Part shown: one piece after another, positions 43,229-54,529 of the stretch
Numbering within the stretch: position 1 is the stretch's first letter
Layout: every line of letters starts with the position of its first letter
Origin: Gambelia wislizenii
Lineage: Eukaryota > Chordata > Lepidosauria > Squamata > Crotaphytidae
DNA: 64,000 bases
Assembly (NCBI GenBank): GCA_030847615.1
Contig: JAUMIR010000005.1
Span: forward strand, 243,636,645-243,700,644
Direction of reading: 5' to 3'
Program-made: the position numbers and the translations under genes
Notes under the pieces: model-generated
Told to the model about the DNA's origin: nothing
What the model saw: the letters and a program-made list of their open reading frames with translations, nothing else
Database searches by the model: none

Positions 43229-45110
43229 TTGGTGTTTCAATTTAAATCCAATTTAGATTGAGTAATACTCCAAACAGAAGGATGCACTGACACCTCACAA
43301 ATGCATTGATCAGTAGTTATCTTCATTTATTTAATGTAATGGCCTTTCTTAATTGTATTGAAATGAAATGAAATCTGGAAATGAAAGCGTGATGGAACCA
43401 GTTAGGAAAACACACAACCACCATTCTATTATTCCTTGCCCTCTATTCCAATGAGAGGAAATGCTCTTCTACAACAAGTGCCTCTGTTTTCCCAAGACTG
43501 ATGTCAAGAAAGTGGACAGTACCCATGCACTGACGTTGTTAACTCGAAATAAAGGAATCAAATAAGCCTTGCTCCAGTTCTTTGCACTTGCAACTTTGAC
43601 AAATGATGGGCAAGGGACTTAAGTTACTTTTAACAGCACAGAAGTGGTAACCTAATAACTGGTTTCACTTAAAACTAAAAAAAAAAGTTCTAACAGATAA
43701 AATAGTTTTCATTGACCCTTTGTTCTACTCACTTGTTATGTTTCCAAGCATAGCTAATTATACTACCGTTCCTATTTTCACTTAATCCCTAGTGGGGCTT
43801 TCATATTTCACTGCCTATACTATTGTTTTCTTACATAGGCCCTTTCTTTCCTCTCTTCCCTTTAAAAAAAAGTCTGCCACTTCTTTACTTGAAAAAAAAT
43901 ATAGTTATTTAAAAGCTAGACTTTTCCCTGGCAATTTGGGTACTGCTATCAATTCAAGCTGGACAGAATAAATAACTCGAAAAAGAAGTTAATTAAACCA
44001 TCAGGCAATTTTATTATCAAGAAATGGTGTGTTCTAGAAGAATGTCATACCCTATTGACAAGAACATCTAAAATATACCTCCTCTCTCATCTACTGAACT
44101 GAAGGCATCTCTTTTTGCCAAAGACTAGGAGTACATAAAAAAGAAGATAACTAGGAACTAACCAGTAATTAATTACTTCTTGCAATAACTAAATTATCTG
44201 ATGGGTGAAATGTACTGATATGTATCAGCATTCCTTTCTGCAGTTTTAATTATCTGTGTAATCCCTATAGGGTGAAAATTCTTTTGTGAAGACATACTGT
44301 ATTGTTTACTGTCAGATTGTGACCCACACATATCCCACAAACCAGCTTTGTTTGCTAAGGCTAAAAAAAAATGTTTGCACACTCTCAATGCTATTGTGGT
44401 AGACTGTGGAGGGGACTTGCTAACCTGACTTTTGCATGTACAGTACTATATTTTATTAATGTAAAATATAATTTCTTATGTGGCTTGTAATGGCTTTTAG
44501 TCAGATACAATAAAAGGTTGACTGACTGACTAGTTGTCTCCCTATAGTTACAGGGTATGTGTGGTCTCACTACCTAGATATGTTTTCTACCACAGGCTGG
44601 CAGTTTTGTAGCACTTTCTAATGGTTTATAGAAAGTAATCAAAATATTTGCTTTTAGCTACTTTTTAAATATCAGGATTTTTCTGATGAACAAGAAAGTG
44701 TACAGTACTTTTTCAAAAGTTTAACTACTGTATAACAGAACCAAACAAACCTACGGGCCTTGAAACATTAACTGTAACTAAATCATTTTTAAGCTCTTTC
44801 CAAGCACTGGAAAAGAATATCAATGTATTATAAGTAGGCTGACAAGAAACCTGGAGCAGATTTTTTTAGCCTTCTAGCCTGGTTTAGCCGAAAGCATTTG
44901 TAGCCTTAGGTAGAGTAAGAAATGACATTTCCTACTCCATCAAGTAAAATTATATAGTAACCAAAGCCAGCACAGAACAAACACCTCATCCCAGCTCTGG
45001 CATCAAAAGAATCACGGTAAAAAAGTGTTCTGCACCTCTTCTGCACCCCCCCCCCAAAAAAAACCTGCTGCATGAAGAAGCCACCTTGCTGCTCAGGTTA
45101 CCAGAGTGAA
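43229..45110. other. AT-rich intergenic sequence, nothing recognised
   Basis: No gene, RNA or repeat family was recognised. It could be unique sequence. Confidence 0.5.
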
Positions 45111-45111
45111 A

Positions 45112-45240
45112 ACTAGAGACAGGTCCTGTAACTTTAAAGGTTGTGTAGAAGAGGACATTTCAGCCGGTGTTGCTTGTTACCTGGTTGCATGACATGTCGC
45201 ACCTGCTGAAATGGCCTCTTCTACACACCATTTATTTCTT
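45112..45240. mobile_element. Hairpin MITE, TGTGTAGAAGAGG group
   Basis: The arm TGTGTAGAAGAGGACATTTC AGC is mirrored by GCTGAAATGGCCTCTTCTAC ACA, with an interior TTGCTTGTTACCTGGTTGCA. Related copies lie at about 49895-49995 and 62120-62250. Confidence 0.7.
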
Positions 45241-45935
45241 TATTTTCAGTATCGCCTCCCAGCCCACAAGGTCTCCCAAGGTGATGAACAAACAAAAACC
45301 AATTAAAACAATACAAATATTAAAACATTTTAAAAACACATTAAAATGCTCTTTTAAAACTTCTAAAAGCAGTCTAAAAACAGTCCTAGAATCCAGTTCT
45401 GAAAAAGTTAAAACTGAGATTTGAAACATTGGATGCCATGCAGAACAGCACAATTTTGGCTGCCCACCGGAAGCTTAGACAAGATAGGGCCAGCCTAACT
45501 TCCTTGGGTAGAGCGTTCCAAAGCTGAGACACTGCTACAGAGAAAGCCCTGTTACATGTACCCACACACCTGACTTCACAAGGTGTTGGGACACTAAACT
45601 AAGCTTCCTCTGAAGATCTCACATTTTTGGTAGGCTCATAGGGGAGGAGGTGGTCTTTCAAATAACTTGGCCCCAAATCATTTAGGGCTTTGTTGGTCAA
45701 CACCAGCACCTTGAATTGAGCTCAGAAACACATTGGAAGCCAGTGTACTTCTTCCAGGACTGGTGTTATGTGATCTCTAAAATGCATTTCTGACACCAGT
45801 CTGGCTGCTTCATTTTGCACTAGCTGCAGCTTCCAAAAACTTGTCAAGGACAGCCCCATGTAGAGCACGTTACAGTAGTCTCATCGAGAGGTAACTATCT
45901 GCCTTCCCCATGAAAGGTACAGGTGATAGCACCAG
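45234..45935 (-). mobile_element. L2-like LINE 3' remnant
   Basis: The complement gives a decayed ORF end with QLVQNEAARLV-like text and an upstream VHWLP-like stretch (HWLPMCF region), followed by a long AT-rich 3'UTR. The copy is old. A similar 3' remnant lies at 50585-50960. Confidence 0.55.
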
Positions 45936-46487
45936 CTTTCAACCTGACAACCTTACCACTCTGCCTAATGGTCGGGCTGGCCCTGCTCATAATGGACATG
46001 ATGGTAAGGTTGGAAATGATGGTCAATTACACCCTTTCCCTTTCATGAGGGACCACATTTAATCAAACCCCTTGCTATCTGTGTTAGAAGATGTGAGGAC
46101 TTAGAATACTGTTACATAATGAGGCAGACTATTAGTACCTTGGCTCCGTATCATCTATACCAGTGCTTCTTAAGCTGTCTAATGTGGAGACACAGCAGAG
46201 TTTTTCTACCCGATGTGCCAGAATGTGTTCCCCATTCTGCTTAACAGTTGGGCCAGTTCTCCATAAGCATCTGCCTTGCCACTGTGGGAACTAAAAGCAG
46301 GTGTAGGCAGGCCTTTGATCTAATCCAGCAGGGCTCTGGTCTTACATTATCTCTTACATCAATCTTCATGCCTGCCATTAACTCAAAACTACATGGATCT
46401 TGGCTGGATGTCAGACTCTCATCACCCTCGAAGTTCAGGTCACATTTATTTTCCAACTCAGTCCAACATTTACACCTTACATACAGG

Positions 46488-46718
46488 ACTCAGAGCCAGC
46501 ACAGTGTAGTGGTTTCAGTTTTGGGCTAGGACTTCAGGAAACCAGATTTCAAATCCCCACTCTGCCATGGAAACTCACGGGGTGATGTTGGGCAAATCAT
46601 ACTCTCTCAGCATCAGAGGCAGAACCACCTCTGAGTAAAATCTTGAGAAAACCCCATGATAGGTTCACCTTAGGATTGCCATAAGGCAGAAATGACTTGA
46701 AGGCACAAAGCAACAGCT
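46488..46718 (+). mobile_element. Sauria-type tRNA-derived SINE
   Basis: The head CACAGTGTAGTGGTTTCAGT and the B-box-like ATTTCAAATCCCC lead to TGCCATGGAAACTCACGGGG, GGCAAATCATACTCTCTCAG, then GAAAACCCCATGATAGGTTC and the tail GACTTGAAGGCACAAAGC. It is near full length. Confidence 0.87.
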
Positions 46719-46799
46719 TACATACATGACCACTGACACCCCTGCCTGTTCTTCTGAACCCATGCAAGAAACAAAGACCTTCAGTATTTGGGATCAGAA

Positions 46800-47535
46800 A
46801 TATTATCAGACAAGTTCAGAGTTCAAGTCCCCCACTTTTCTATGATGCTTACAAGAGTCTGGAGTAATGAACACCTGAGGCGAAGCACAAAAATCAGTGT
46901 GTATAGAGCCATTGTACTGTCTATTCTCCTTTATGGGTCTGAAACATGGGTCACCTATCGCCAACACTTACAACTCCTCGAACGCTTTCATCAGTGCTGT
47001 ATATGCACAATCCTAAATATACACTGGACTGACTATGTGACGAATGTTGCTGTCCTTGAACAAGCAGGGATCACCAGCATTGAGGCCATGATACTGAGAA
47101 CACAACTGTGCTGTGCAAAGCACGTTTCTAGGATGGAGGACCATCACCTCCCAAAAATAGTACTCTACGGTGAACTCACCACTGGTCAGCATAAGAAGGG
47201 CGCTCCAAAAAAGTGATACAGGGACTCCCTGAAACAACATCTTAGGCTCGGCCACATTGATCACCAACAATGGTCCACCCTGGCCTCACATCGGGAGGCA
47301 TGGAGACACACTTTCCACAATGCTGCAGCCTTATTTGAGAACTCATGCCGAACAAGTCTTGAAGAGAAACGACAACGCAGAAAGAATCACAACCCGGAAA
47401 CATCACCTTCTGCTGTGCTTTCTGCAACTGGATTTGTTTATCTCGGATTGGCCTTTTTAGTCATCAGCACGCTCGCAGAAAGTGCAGGATGAGTCCTTCC
47501 TGAACCTTCATTTGCGAAGAAAAGCCAGAGAGACA
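46800..47535 (+). mobile_element. Non-LTR reverse-transcriptase C-terminus with GA tail, copy 3 (best)
   Basis: The best preserved of this group. One frame gives SNEHLRRSTKISVYRAIVLS, LLYGSETWVTYRQHLQLLER, VAVLEQAGITSIEAMILRTQ and SRMEDHHLPKIVLYGELTTG up to GAPKK, then a stop at 47214. After a frame continuation the text gives DSLKQHLRLGHIDHQQWSTL and LEEKRQRRKNH. The 3' end is TCATTTGCGAAGAAAAGCC followed by AGAGAGA. The clade is unassigned. The GSETW box and following region mark the part downstream of the RT palm. Confidence 0.85.
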
Positions 47536-47944
47536 GGGTGATCTGGGATCCGTTACTCTTTCAGCCTTGTGTTCATCACATGGCTGTTTTGAAAATATTA
47601 TTTGCACTTCACCTCTTAGGAAAAGAGTGCAGTGTAAATTGCATATCAGAATTAAAATCAAGACCATGAGAATGGCTTCAGGTTAACTACTGAAGGATAG
47701 CCAAAGAGTTTTTTTTTTCCCAAAAAAGGAGCTCCCCCCCCCCAGGAACATCTTTTAAGAAACTCTTTGATTGAGCAAAGATAATGCCATTACTTTTTTG
47801 AACACCAGCTCCAACTGGGAGTCGTAGCTGAAAAAAAGAACCTCCCCAGGTTTGGCTTCTGAGAAGTTCACCTCATCATTCCATCCTCATCAGAAAGTGC
47901 TCCTACTGGTGAATCTTTGCCTGCCTGCCTCCTATTCAGCTATA

Positions 47945-48326
47945 AAAGAACGGGTCAGCATAAGAGGGACACTCCAAAAAAGCAATACAAGGACTCCCTG
48001 AAACAACATCTCAGGCTTGGCCGAATTGATCACCAACAATGGTTCGCCCTAGCCTCACATTGACAGGAATGGAGATGCACTATGCACAATGCTGCAGACT
48101 TATTTGAGAACTCACACTGAACAAGTCTTGAAGAGAAGCGACAATGCAGAAAGAATCGCAGCCCAGAAACATCACCCAAGGAGACCTTCTGCTGTGCTTT
48201 CTGCAACCAGACTTGTTTATCTCGGATTGGCCTTTTTGGTCATCAGCGTGCTTGCAGAAAGTGCAGGATGAGTCCTTCCTGACTCTTCGTTTGCAAAGAA
48301 AAGCCAGAGAGAGAGAGAGAGAGAAT
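47945..48326 (+). mobile_element. GA-tailed LINE 3' region, copy 4
   Basis: It starts within GQHKRDTPKKQYKDSLKQHL (AAAAAAGCAATACAAGGACT), continues GRIDHQQWFA and ends TGCAAAGAAAAGCCAGAGAG. It lies only 400 bp after copy 3 in the same orientation, which may reflect tandem duplication or two insertions. Confidence 0.8.
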
Positions 48327-48481
48327 ATCAGGCAGTTTTCCCTTTGTCCCAATATGCATCTTTGCAATTCACTGACAGTATTTCTTAGCACCTCTTCTAC
48401 TTAGCTAAGTATACATAAAGTTACGTTAAGTAAAAGGCAATACAAGAATTCCAGTGCCTGATACTAACAACCAATGAGGTA

Positions 48482-48718
48482 AAGAATAGAATCATAGAGC
48501 TGGAAGAGACCACAAGGGCCATCTAGTCCAACCCCCTGCCATGCAGGAATATACCATCAAAGCATTCCCAACAGATGGCCATCCAGCCTCTGTTTAAAAA
48601 CATTCAAAGAAGGAGATACCACCACACTCCAAGGCAGTGCGTTCCACTGCTGAACAGCTCTTACTGTCAGGAAGTTCTTTTTAATGTTTAGGTGGAATCT
48701 CTTTTGCTGTAGTTTGAC
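48482..48718 (-). mobile_element. CR1 LINE 3' end
   Basis: It begins at its 3' end with AATAGAATCATAGAGCTGGA, GGCCATCTAGTCCAACCCCC and reads rightward into GATGGCCATCCAGCCTCTGT and AGGTGGAATCTCTTTTGCTG. It has a short 5'-truncated body of about 240 bp. Confidence 0.88.
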
Positions 48719-48964
48719 TTAAAAGACAAACTTATGTCCACAGTTCTGGCATGCTATCAATGTGTGACCAAAGTTAAAGAGATCCCTGCAGAAAAGTACT
48801 AATGAAGGTGTCAACTAATCACATCCTGGGAAAGTTTCTTTTCTACATTACAACTCCCCAAATTCCCCAGCTGGCAGAACCCAGTGGTAATTGTTCCCAC
48901 ACTCTGGGATGAGGTTTGCCAGACTGGAAACTGGAGAAAGCTCCTGTCCCTTTAATGGTTGTCT

Positions 48965-49560
48965 CAAAGTGCCTAGAACAAGAACCAGTGGATTCAGATT
49001 ACAAGAAAGGAAGAATGTCTTTATTGTAAGAATTGTTTGATAATGGAATAAGCTGCCTCAGAGGGTGATGGAGAACTTTTTCAGATGCCCCTTACTGCAC
49101 AAGAAGCTTCCATAACAGTAACAAAGCTGCTGCGCGGCAGGGTGGTCCGTTTCGGATGACGCCGTCCCTCTCTTGCCGTCGTCCGTGACTGTTCTGGGTA
49201 GGATTGAGGGCGGCTGCGCCATTTTTTTTATTCACGGACAACTTCCATAAATATAAAATGGCATGGCCGCCCTCAATCCTACCAGGAACAGTCACGGATG
49301 ATGCCAAGAGAGGGACGGCGTCATCCGAAATGGACCCCCTGCCGTGCAGCAGCTTCATTACTGTTACGGAGGCTTCTTGCGCGGTAAGGGCCATCTGAAA
49401 AAGTCTGGAGTCTCCTTCTTTGGAGGTCTTTAAACCGAGGTTTTATGGTCATCTTTCAAGAGTGCTATAGTTGTGTGTTTCTGTATAGCAGAGGGTTGGA
49501 CTAGATGGCCTTTGTGATCCCTTCCAACTCTAAGATCATAGAATCATAGCGTTGGAAGAG
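48965..49560 (+). mobile_element. CR1 LINE 3' end split by a MITE
   Basis: The left part (48965-49068) reads AGAACCAGTGGATTCAGATT to GAGGGTGATGGAG. The right part (49402-49560) continues TGGAGTCTCCTTCTTTGGAG to GGTTGGACTAGATGGCCTTT. The palindromic MITE at 49069-49401 sits between them. TGGAG occurs on both sides and may be the target duplication. Confidence 0.85.
49069..49401. mobile_element. Long palindromic MITE inside a CR1 copy
   Basis: The left end ACTTTTTCAGATGCCCCTTA, with the inner arm AGGATTGAGGGCGGCTGCGC, is mirrored by GGCCGCCCTCAATCCT and the right end TAAGGGCCATCTGAAAAAGT. Nearly the whole element folds on itself, with a short AT-rich centre (TTATTCACGGACAACTTCCA). It is CpG-containing and so not very old. 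Confidence 0.88.
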
Positions 49561-49905
49561 ACCACAGAGATTATCAGATGCAGCAAAAACCCACTCAAAA
49601 GATTGCAACAAGAACAAAAATGGCTGACAACGTGCTCCAATGTTCTGGGTGCATAGCCTGGACATCAGTAAGGCATCCCTTTGGATTAGCAGCTTCTCCA
49701 CACCAGTACAAAAGAGATGCCTTCCTGACATCCGTGCTACCACCCCCGGAATGACCCAAGGACATGACATCTGGTAAGTCTCCCTTTATGTTCTTGTTGC
49801 AATCTTCAGATGTGGTTGGGAATGTAATTTTTTTGCACGTTGTCCCACATCTGATGATCTCCTAGAAGGGCCATCTAGTCCAACCCAGATACTATGATTC
49901 TATGA
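49550..49905 (-). mobile_element. CR1 3' end in minus orientation, split by a MITE
   Basis: The text CATAGAATCATAGCGTTGG AAGAGACCAC stops at a MITE and resumes after it as AGGGCCATCTAGTCCAACCC. This is the CR1 3' end read in the opposite direction. It meets the plus-strand copy tail to tail at about 49550. Confidence 0.7.
49564..49866. mobile_element. MITE with GAGATTATCAGATG termini, copy 1
   Basis: The left end AGAGATTATCAGATGCAGCA is mirrored by CCACATCTGATGATCTCCT at the right. GATTGCAACAAGAACA and TGTTCTTGTTGCAATC form inner arms. It is about 300 bp, non-coding, and inserted in a CR1 3' end. Confidence 0.85.
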
Positions 49906-49995
49906 AGAAGATATTTCAGCAGATGTTGCTTGTCATGCAACCAAGTAACAAGCCACACATGCTGAAATTCCCTCTTCCACGCAACCATTACATTT
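49895..49995. mobile_element. Hairpin MITE, TGTGTAGAAGAGG group, decayed copy
   Basis: GAAGATATTTCAGCAGATGT and CATGCTGAAATTCCCTCTTC form imperfect arms around TTGCTTGTCATGCAACC. It matches the better copy at 45112. Confidence 0.6.
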
Positions 49996-50234
49996 TCAGG
50001 AAATCCTCTACAATTTTCGTACTGGCAGCTCTATCTGTGACTAAGTACATACTCACCTCTTGATCAGCATATTGAGAGTTTCCCTAAAAATCCATATTTA
50101 GAAACACAAAGAGACACCTACCTCCTATTGTGTTCTTGCATGAGCTCTTTTTGTGGTAGCCAGGCCAGGTGGAGGGAGCATCTGCCAGAGGAAAGGCATA
50201 CCAGCTAACCTTAGTGGCAGGAGATCAGTTTAAA

Positions 50235-50257
50235 AACAAACAAACAAACAAACAAAC
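50235..50257. repeat. (CAAA)n microsatellite
   Basis: Five to six tandem CAAA units, followed by a poly-C run. Confidence 0.9.
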
Positions 50258-50584
50258 CTCACCCCCCCCCTTGCCATGGGACATCTCTGCTCTGTGATCC
50301 TCTCTGTAGAGTTCGTCATTGTTAATATTGACAAGCTGCTAATGAGTTTGGAGCTCGTGTCTGATCAAATCGATGCTGTGCATGAGGGACCAGATGCAGC
50401 AAGGCAGAGAGGGGAAACAGCAGTAACCCAATCCCATGTGCTCTTGCAGTCATGGCCTGGAAAGGAAATGATTCAAGGACATCGGGGTACACTAGGAAGA
50501 TGGATGGAAGTGTTGACTGGAACAGAGAGAAGGTTTGAAGGGGGTGTAAGAGGTCTTTTAATTTATTAATGATAACAAATAACA

Positions 50585-50960
50585 TAATGAATATGTTAGT
50601 TTATATCCTGGCTTTCTCCCAGTATGGGATATGAAGCAGCTCCCAGTGCAAAATACAGCTAAAAAGATTTATTTAAAAATTGTCTACAAACAATTGTATC
50701 TGCTATCCTGATTCAGTACAGTTTTAAAACATTTAAAATGTAGTAATGAGAGTAGAAATACAGCACCACTCACTCTCCCTTCAACTACCCTTCTGCAACA
50801 ACCAGTTAAAAGCCAAAAACCTGTCTAAATAAAAAGGTCTTTGCCTGTCAGTGGAAAGACAGCCGAGCAGGAGTCAACATAGCCTCCTGAGGGAGGGGAT
50901 TCCACAAGCTGGGAGCAGCCACCAAGATGACCTTTTCATGTATCTTTACACAATTACCTA
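50585..50960 (-). mobile_element. LINE 3' remnant, L2-like
   Basis: The text ATCCTGGCTTTCTCCCAGTA, then an AT-rich stretch, then GGGGATTCCACAAGCTGGGA (the complement of a typical L2 ORF end region) resembles the remnant at 45234-45935. It is strongly decayed. Confidence 0.45.
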
Positions 50961-50970
50961 CAGAAACCTT

Positions 50971-51210
50971 GAATGTATCTTCACTGCACCATAATATTGG
51001 TTTGATACCATTTTAACTGCCATGACTTCATCCTATAGAATCCTGGGATTTGCAGTGTGGTGAGGTACTTGGAATTCTTTGCTAGAGAGGTCTAGTGTTG
51101 CACATTCATGGGAGTGGGCTAGAGCACCACATTGAACTATAAGTCTCAAGGTGGAGCCATGACAATTCAAGTGATATCAATCTGATATAATCTTATAGTG
51201 TAGATTCATA
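50971..51210. mobile_element. Palindromic MITE, decayed copy
   Basis: GAATGTATCTTCACTGCACC, ATTTTAACTGCCATGACTTC at the left and GGAGCCATGACAATTCAAGT, TATAGTGTAGATTCAT at the right form imperfect arms of the same group as 38071. Confidence 0.65.
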
Positions 51211-52500
51211 TTTTGAAGAACAGTGTAAGAGAAAAGGTGGCAAGGCCGAGGAATAGGCAGAGCTTGGAAATGCTCCTTTTTGGGACTATGATTCCCATAA
51301 TCCTCCAGCTAGCTATCCCCACTGGTGTGTGTGGGGGTGTCTAGTAGTTTTGGTCCTGAAAACAAATATTTTTGAGCTCTGGAAATGGGGACCAGCCCAG
51401 TGCATGAGTATAGCTGGCCTTTGACCTAAGTGGCTACCCAGCAAAAATAATATAAAATAAAATAATAAAATAAAAATGCCTCCAGGGCCACAATCTGGAT
51501 CTCACAGCAAAAGGACAAGATTTTTCTTTCAATAATCACTTTTTTTTAATATGCTTCAGGCATATCCAACAAACACACATGTTGGCTTAAATCCTAATTC
51601 AACAAACACACATGTTGGCCTAAATCCTGTTGTTAGTCCTGACTAGAGTAGACTCACGAAATCAGTTAGATTTACCTATGTGTTGACTTAACATTCAAGA
51701 TTGGAAGGATCTACTTTAGTTGGAATTAACTAACAGGATGCCAACCATCAACCATCCTTTGTCAAACAGAGCTGCTTCCTAATGGTACGACACCATGTGG
51801 TTTCTTTTCCTATCATGGAAGATGAAACAGCTGTATGGGTGTTTCTCGTGCAGCCATTACTACACTGGGGAGGAGGCCAAGCCCTGAATGGGAAATAAAC
51901 AAGCAATTGCCCTACCTGTAATATCCTGCAACCATGTGGGATACACCTTGGGAAAATGGCCTCTATACAGCAGTGAACTTGTGTGAATGGAGTGCAGGGC
52001 AAATGAAAAATGTTGTGCAATAAAGGAGCAAGAGAAATGGTTGTGTTAGGAACTACTGCAGGATATGTGTGTGTGTGGGTGATTCAGAAGGGCCTTTTTT
52101 TGGACCACAGCTCCCAGAATCCCACAGCCAGTATGACCCTTGGCCAGTTCAAGGTGGGCATTTTGGGAGCTGGACACTAAAATGTAACTTTTCAATGCTC
52201 TGAAAATGCAGCAGTTACAGGAGCAGCATTTTATCTAGTGGTCTAAAAATATATTATTTTAGCTTAACCTGCTGTAGAACACTAAAGTAGGCTTAAGAAA
52301 ACAGCCACTGTGAGTGGTTAGATGATTCTGATGTGTGTTTGGATATTAGGAGGTCTTATTCGGAAACTGGAAGCTTCTGAGCCACAACTATCTCACACAG
52401 AGAAAATGCCTGTCAATGGTCATCAGTCTCAGGTTTAGTCTCTAGCATCTATTGAAAGGTATGGAAAATATTCCTGGAGAACTGTTGCAAACCAGTGTAA
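51211..52500. other. Intergenic sequence with a small tandem duplication
   Basis: Nothing coding was recognised. A 32-33-bp unit (CAACAAACACACATGTTGGC, TAAATCCT) stands twice in tandem at 51567-51631. Confidence 0.55.
51567..51631 (+). repeat. Two tandem 32-33-bp units
   Basis: CAACAAACACACATGTTGGC is followed by TTAAATCCT in the first unit and CTAAATCCT in the second, with one length difference at the junction. The neighbouring text, CCTGTTGTTAGTCCTGACTA, resembles a palindromic repeat seen again at 58300-58437. Confidence 0.85.
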
Positions 52501-52639
52501 GCCAGGCCTGGGGGATGTTTGATCTTCCAGATGTTTGGGCATCAACTTCCAGAAGTCCCAGACAGCACAGCAAGTATGTAGGAATTATGGTAAATGTTGT
52601 CCAAAACATCTGGAGGGTCAAATGTTACCCACCTCCTGA

Positions 52640-52705
52640 TACAGATAATAGTGAACTGGATGGACCAAGGGTCTGACTTGGTACAAGGCAGCTTCTTCCG
52701 TTCTT
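52640..52705 (+). mobile_element. Short repeat tail, GGCAGCTTC type
   Basis: GAACTGGATGGACCAAGGGT and CTGACTTGGTACAAGGCAGC match the 3' tail of the 5S-like SINE near 1080-1130. Only the tail is recognised here. Confidence 0.5.
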
Positions 52706-52795
52706 CATAATGAAGATCTATGAATGAAGATCTATGAATGAAGATCCACATCATAATGAAGATCCACATAATCAAGTTCTTCATAATGAAGATCT
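52700..52795 (+). repeat. Short tandem array of ATGAAGATC units
   Basis: TTCATAATGAAGATCTATGA, ATGAAGATCTATGA, ATGAAGATCCACA and again CATAATGAAGATCCACA are repeated with variations. It is a small minisatellite-like array. Confidence 0.85.
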
Positions 52796-52799
52796 ATGC

Positions 52800-54525
52800 A
52801 TCCTCCATAGTGCATGCTGTGTGTGTGTGAGAGAGAGAAACCCTCCAACATTTCACAGATGAAAAGTGGGATATGTGTGGCCAAGCAACATTAGAGTGTG
52901 GTCAAGTTGGCAAAAATTTATGAGGAAGAACAAATAAGCTAGGAGAGGCTGCAGCAGTTTGCTTTAGCCTGAACCCACTGGGAAGGGCAAGTTTTCAGCT
53001 CTCCTCTCTCCCTTGCTGAGTTAATTGAACACAAGCTGGTTTTGCACTGTGAACTCAGTTTGCAGCAACTGAAGTAAGCTAAGGATGAAGAGGGAAAGCT
53101 GGATGAAGAGAGAGAAACTTGAACGTTTTGAAAGCATCTGAAAAAATGGGACAACAAGATAAGTTGAGACTGGCTCTGCCAAATTGGGTCAGTTGTGGGA
53201 CGGATGTCTCTGTGTGTGTGAAAGAAAGAATGAGAATGGGGAGAGTGGGGCAGGAAAGTGTTCCTCTTCAAAATGCTGCAGGACAGTCTTCTGGTGATAA
53301 ATGTCAAAATCTGCCCAAGATACAGCCATGGACAAAATGAAGCCAGCAAGAGCATCATGCTGATGTGCTGTGTTTTAAAGACATCCATTGCAGTGTGCAC
53401 CACTGAGCAATGTCTGGCTCAAAGACCCACAATAACATTTCAAAAGGAGTTCAGTCAGATTACTGAAGCCAGCAATGACATAGCCTCTATGGACAAAAAT
53501 ATGGACCATCTTGTACACTTGTAATGTAAGACCCCTCCTGTTCTGCCAACCAAGGGTCACTGCTTCACCATGCTCTCCCTCTTGTACAGCCCTGATGGTT
53601 CCCTTTTGTCCTAGCCTTTCTTAGTTCAGACTTCTGGGGCCAGGGGGCGGAGAGATTTCCTTTCAGTTAAAGATGTTCAGAGCACAGAAATGCTACTTGG
53701 ACTACAATTCCCAGAATCCCCCAGTGTCTCTTTTACATAAAATGCCTGAGCATCTATATTGCAACAACAACATGAGTTGTAAGTCATGAAGGGAAAGCAA
53801 TAATTTTGCCCTCTGGATAGATCTGTTCTGCCAGTGTTTCTACTAGACCTTGGAAAATGCTACTTTTTGAAAGGAATTTGTTGTGAAAGCATTTGAAAAG
53901 TAACTATTTACAATGTTCAAAATAATTAATTGCTGTGCTGCTCATTACTTTTCTATTGCTTCTTTTTAGGCTTTTTCGAGAGGGGAAAAACCAGAATTAA
54001 TAAGATAATGGCATAAAACTTGAAAAGTTGCTATCAAAATGCCTAAAGAATGCCCATAAAAATAATGTTTGACAAGTAACTAGAAATTGTTACTCATTAC
54101 ACTAGTAAAGTAACTTCTCTTTTACTTATTACCTAAACTTCTGAAACATGCCTTCATTTCATCCCAATTGTCCCCAAGTAACTTGTTACAGGTAACTGCA
54201 TTACTTGTCACTCATCATTTCTAAGCTTGGGTTTCTTCCATGCCACTTTGGATATATAATAAATTGGGCATGAGAAAGGAAAAGAAAACAGACTTACATC
54301 TGAAGAGCAGATATGTGGGGGTTCCAAGAACAGAGAAAGTGGCAGTAATGAACATTCATTTAGGTTAATAGTTGCGGACCCAGCACCCAACATGCACTGG
54401 GCACATTTCCACTCCCAGTATTGTTTGTAACATAGCCCATAGTGGCCAGGTATCAACAGTCCTCTCCAGCATTCTCCATTTTCTGGGCTAGTTGAACAGG
54501 GATGTGAGGTATCTCACATTCATAG
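52800..54525. other. Intergenic sequence, no recognised gene
   Basis: No repeat family or coding domain was recognised. The frames at 53119 and 52939 look like chance frames. Confidence 0.5.
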
Positions 54526-54529
54526 TATT

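Noticed and set aside
52700..52795. CRISPR-like array from repeated ATGAAGATC units
   Set aside because: The units directly abut each other with no spacers of regular length, and the genome is eukaryotic.
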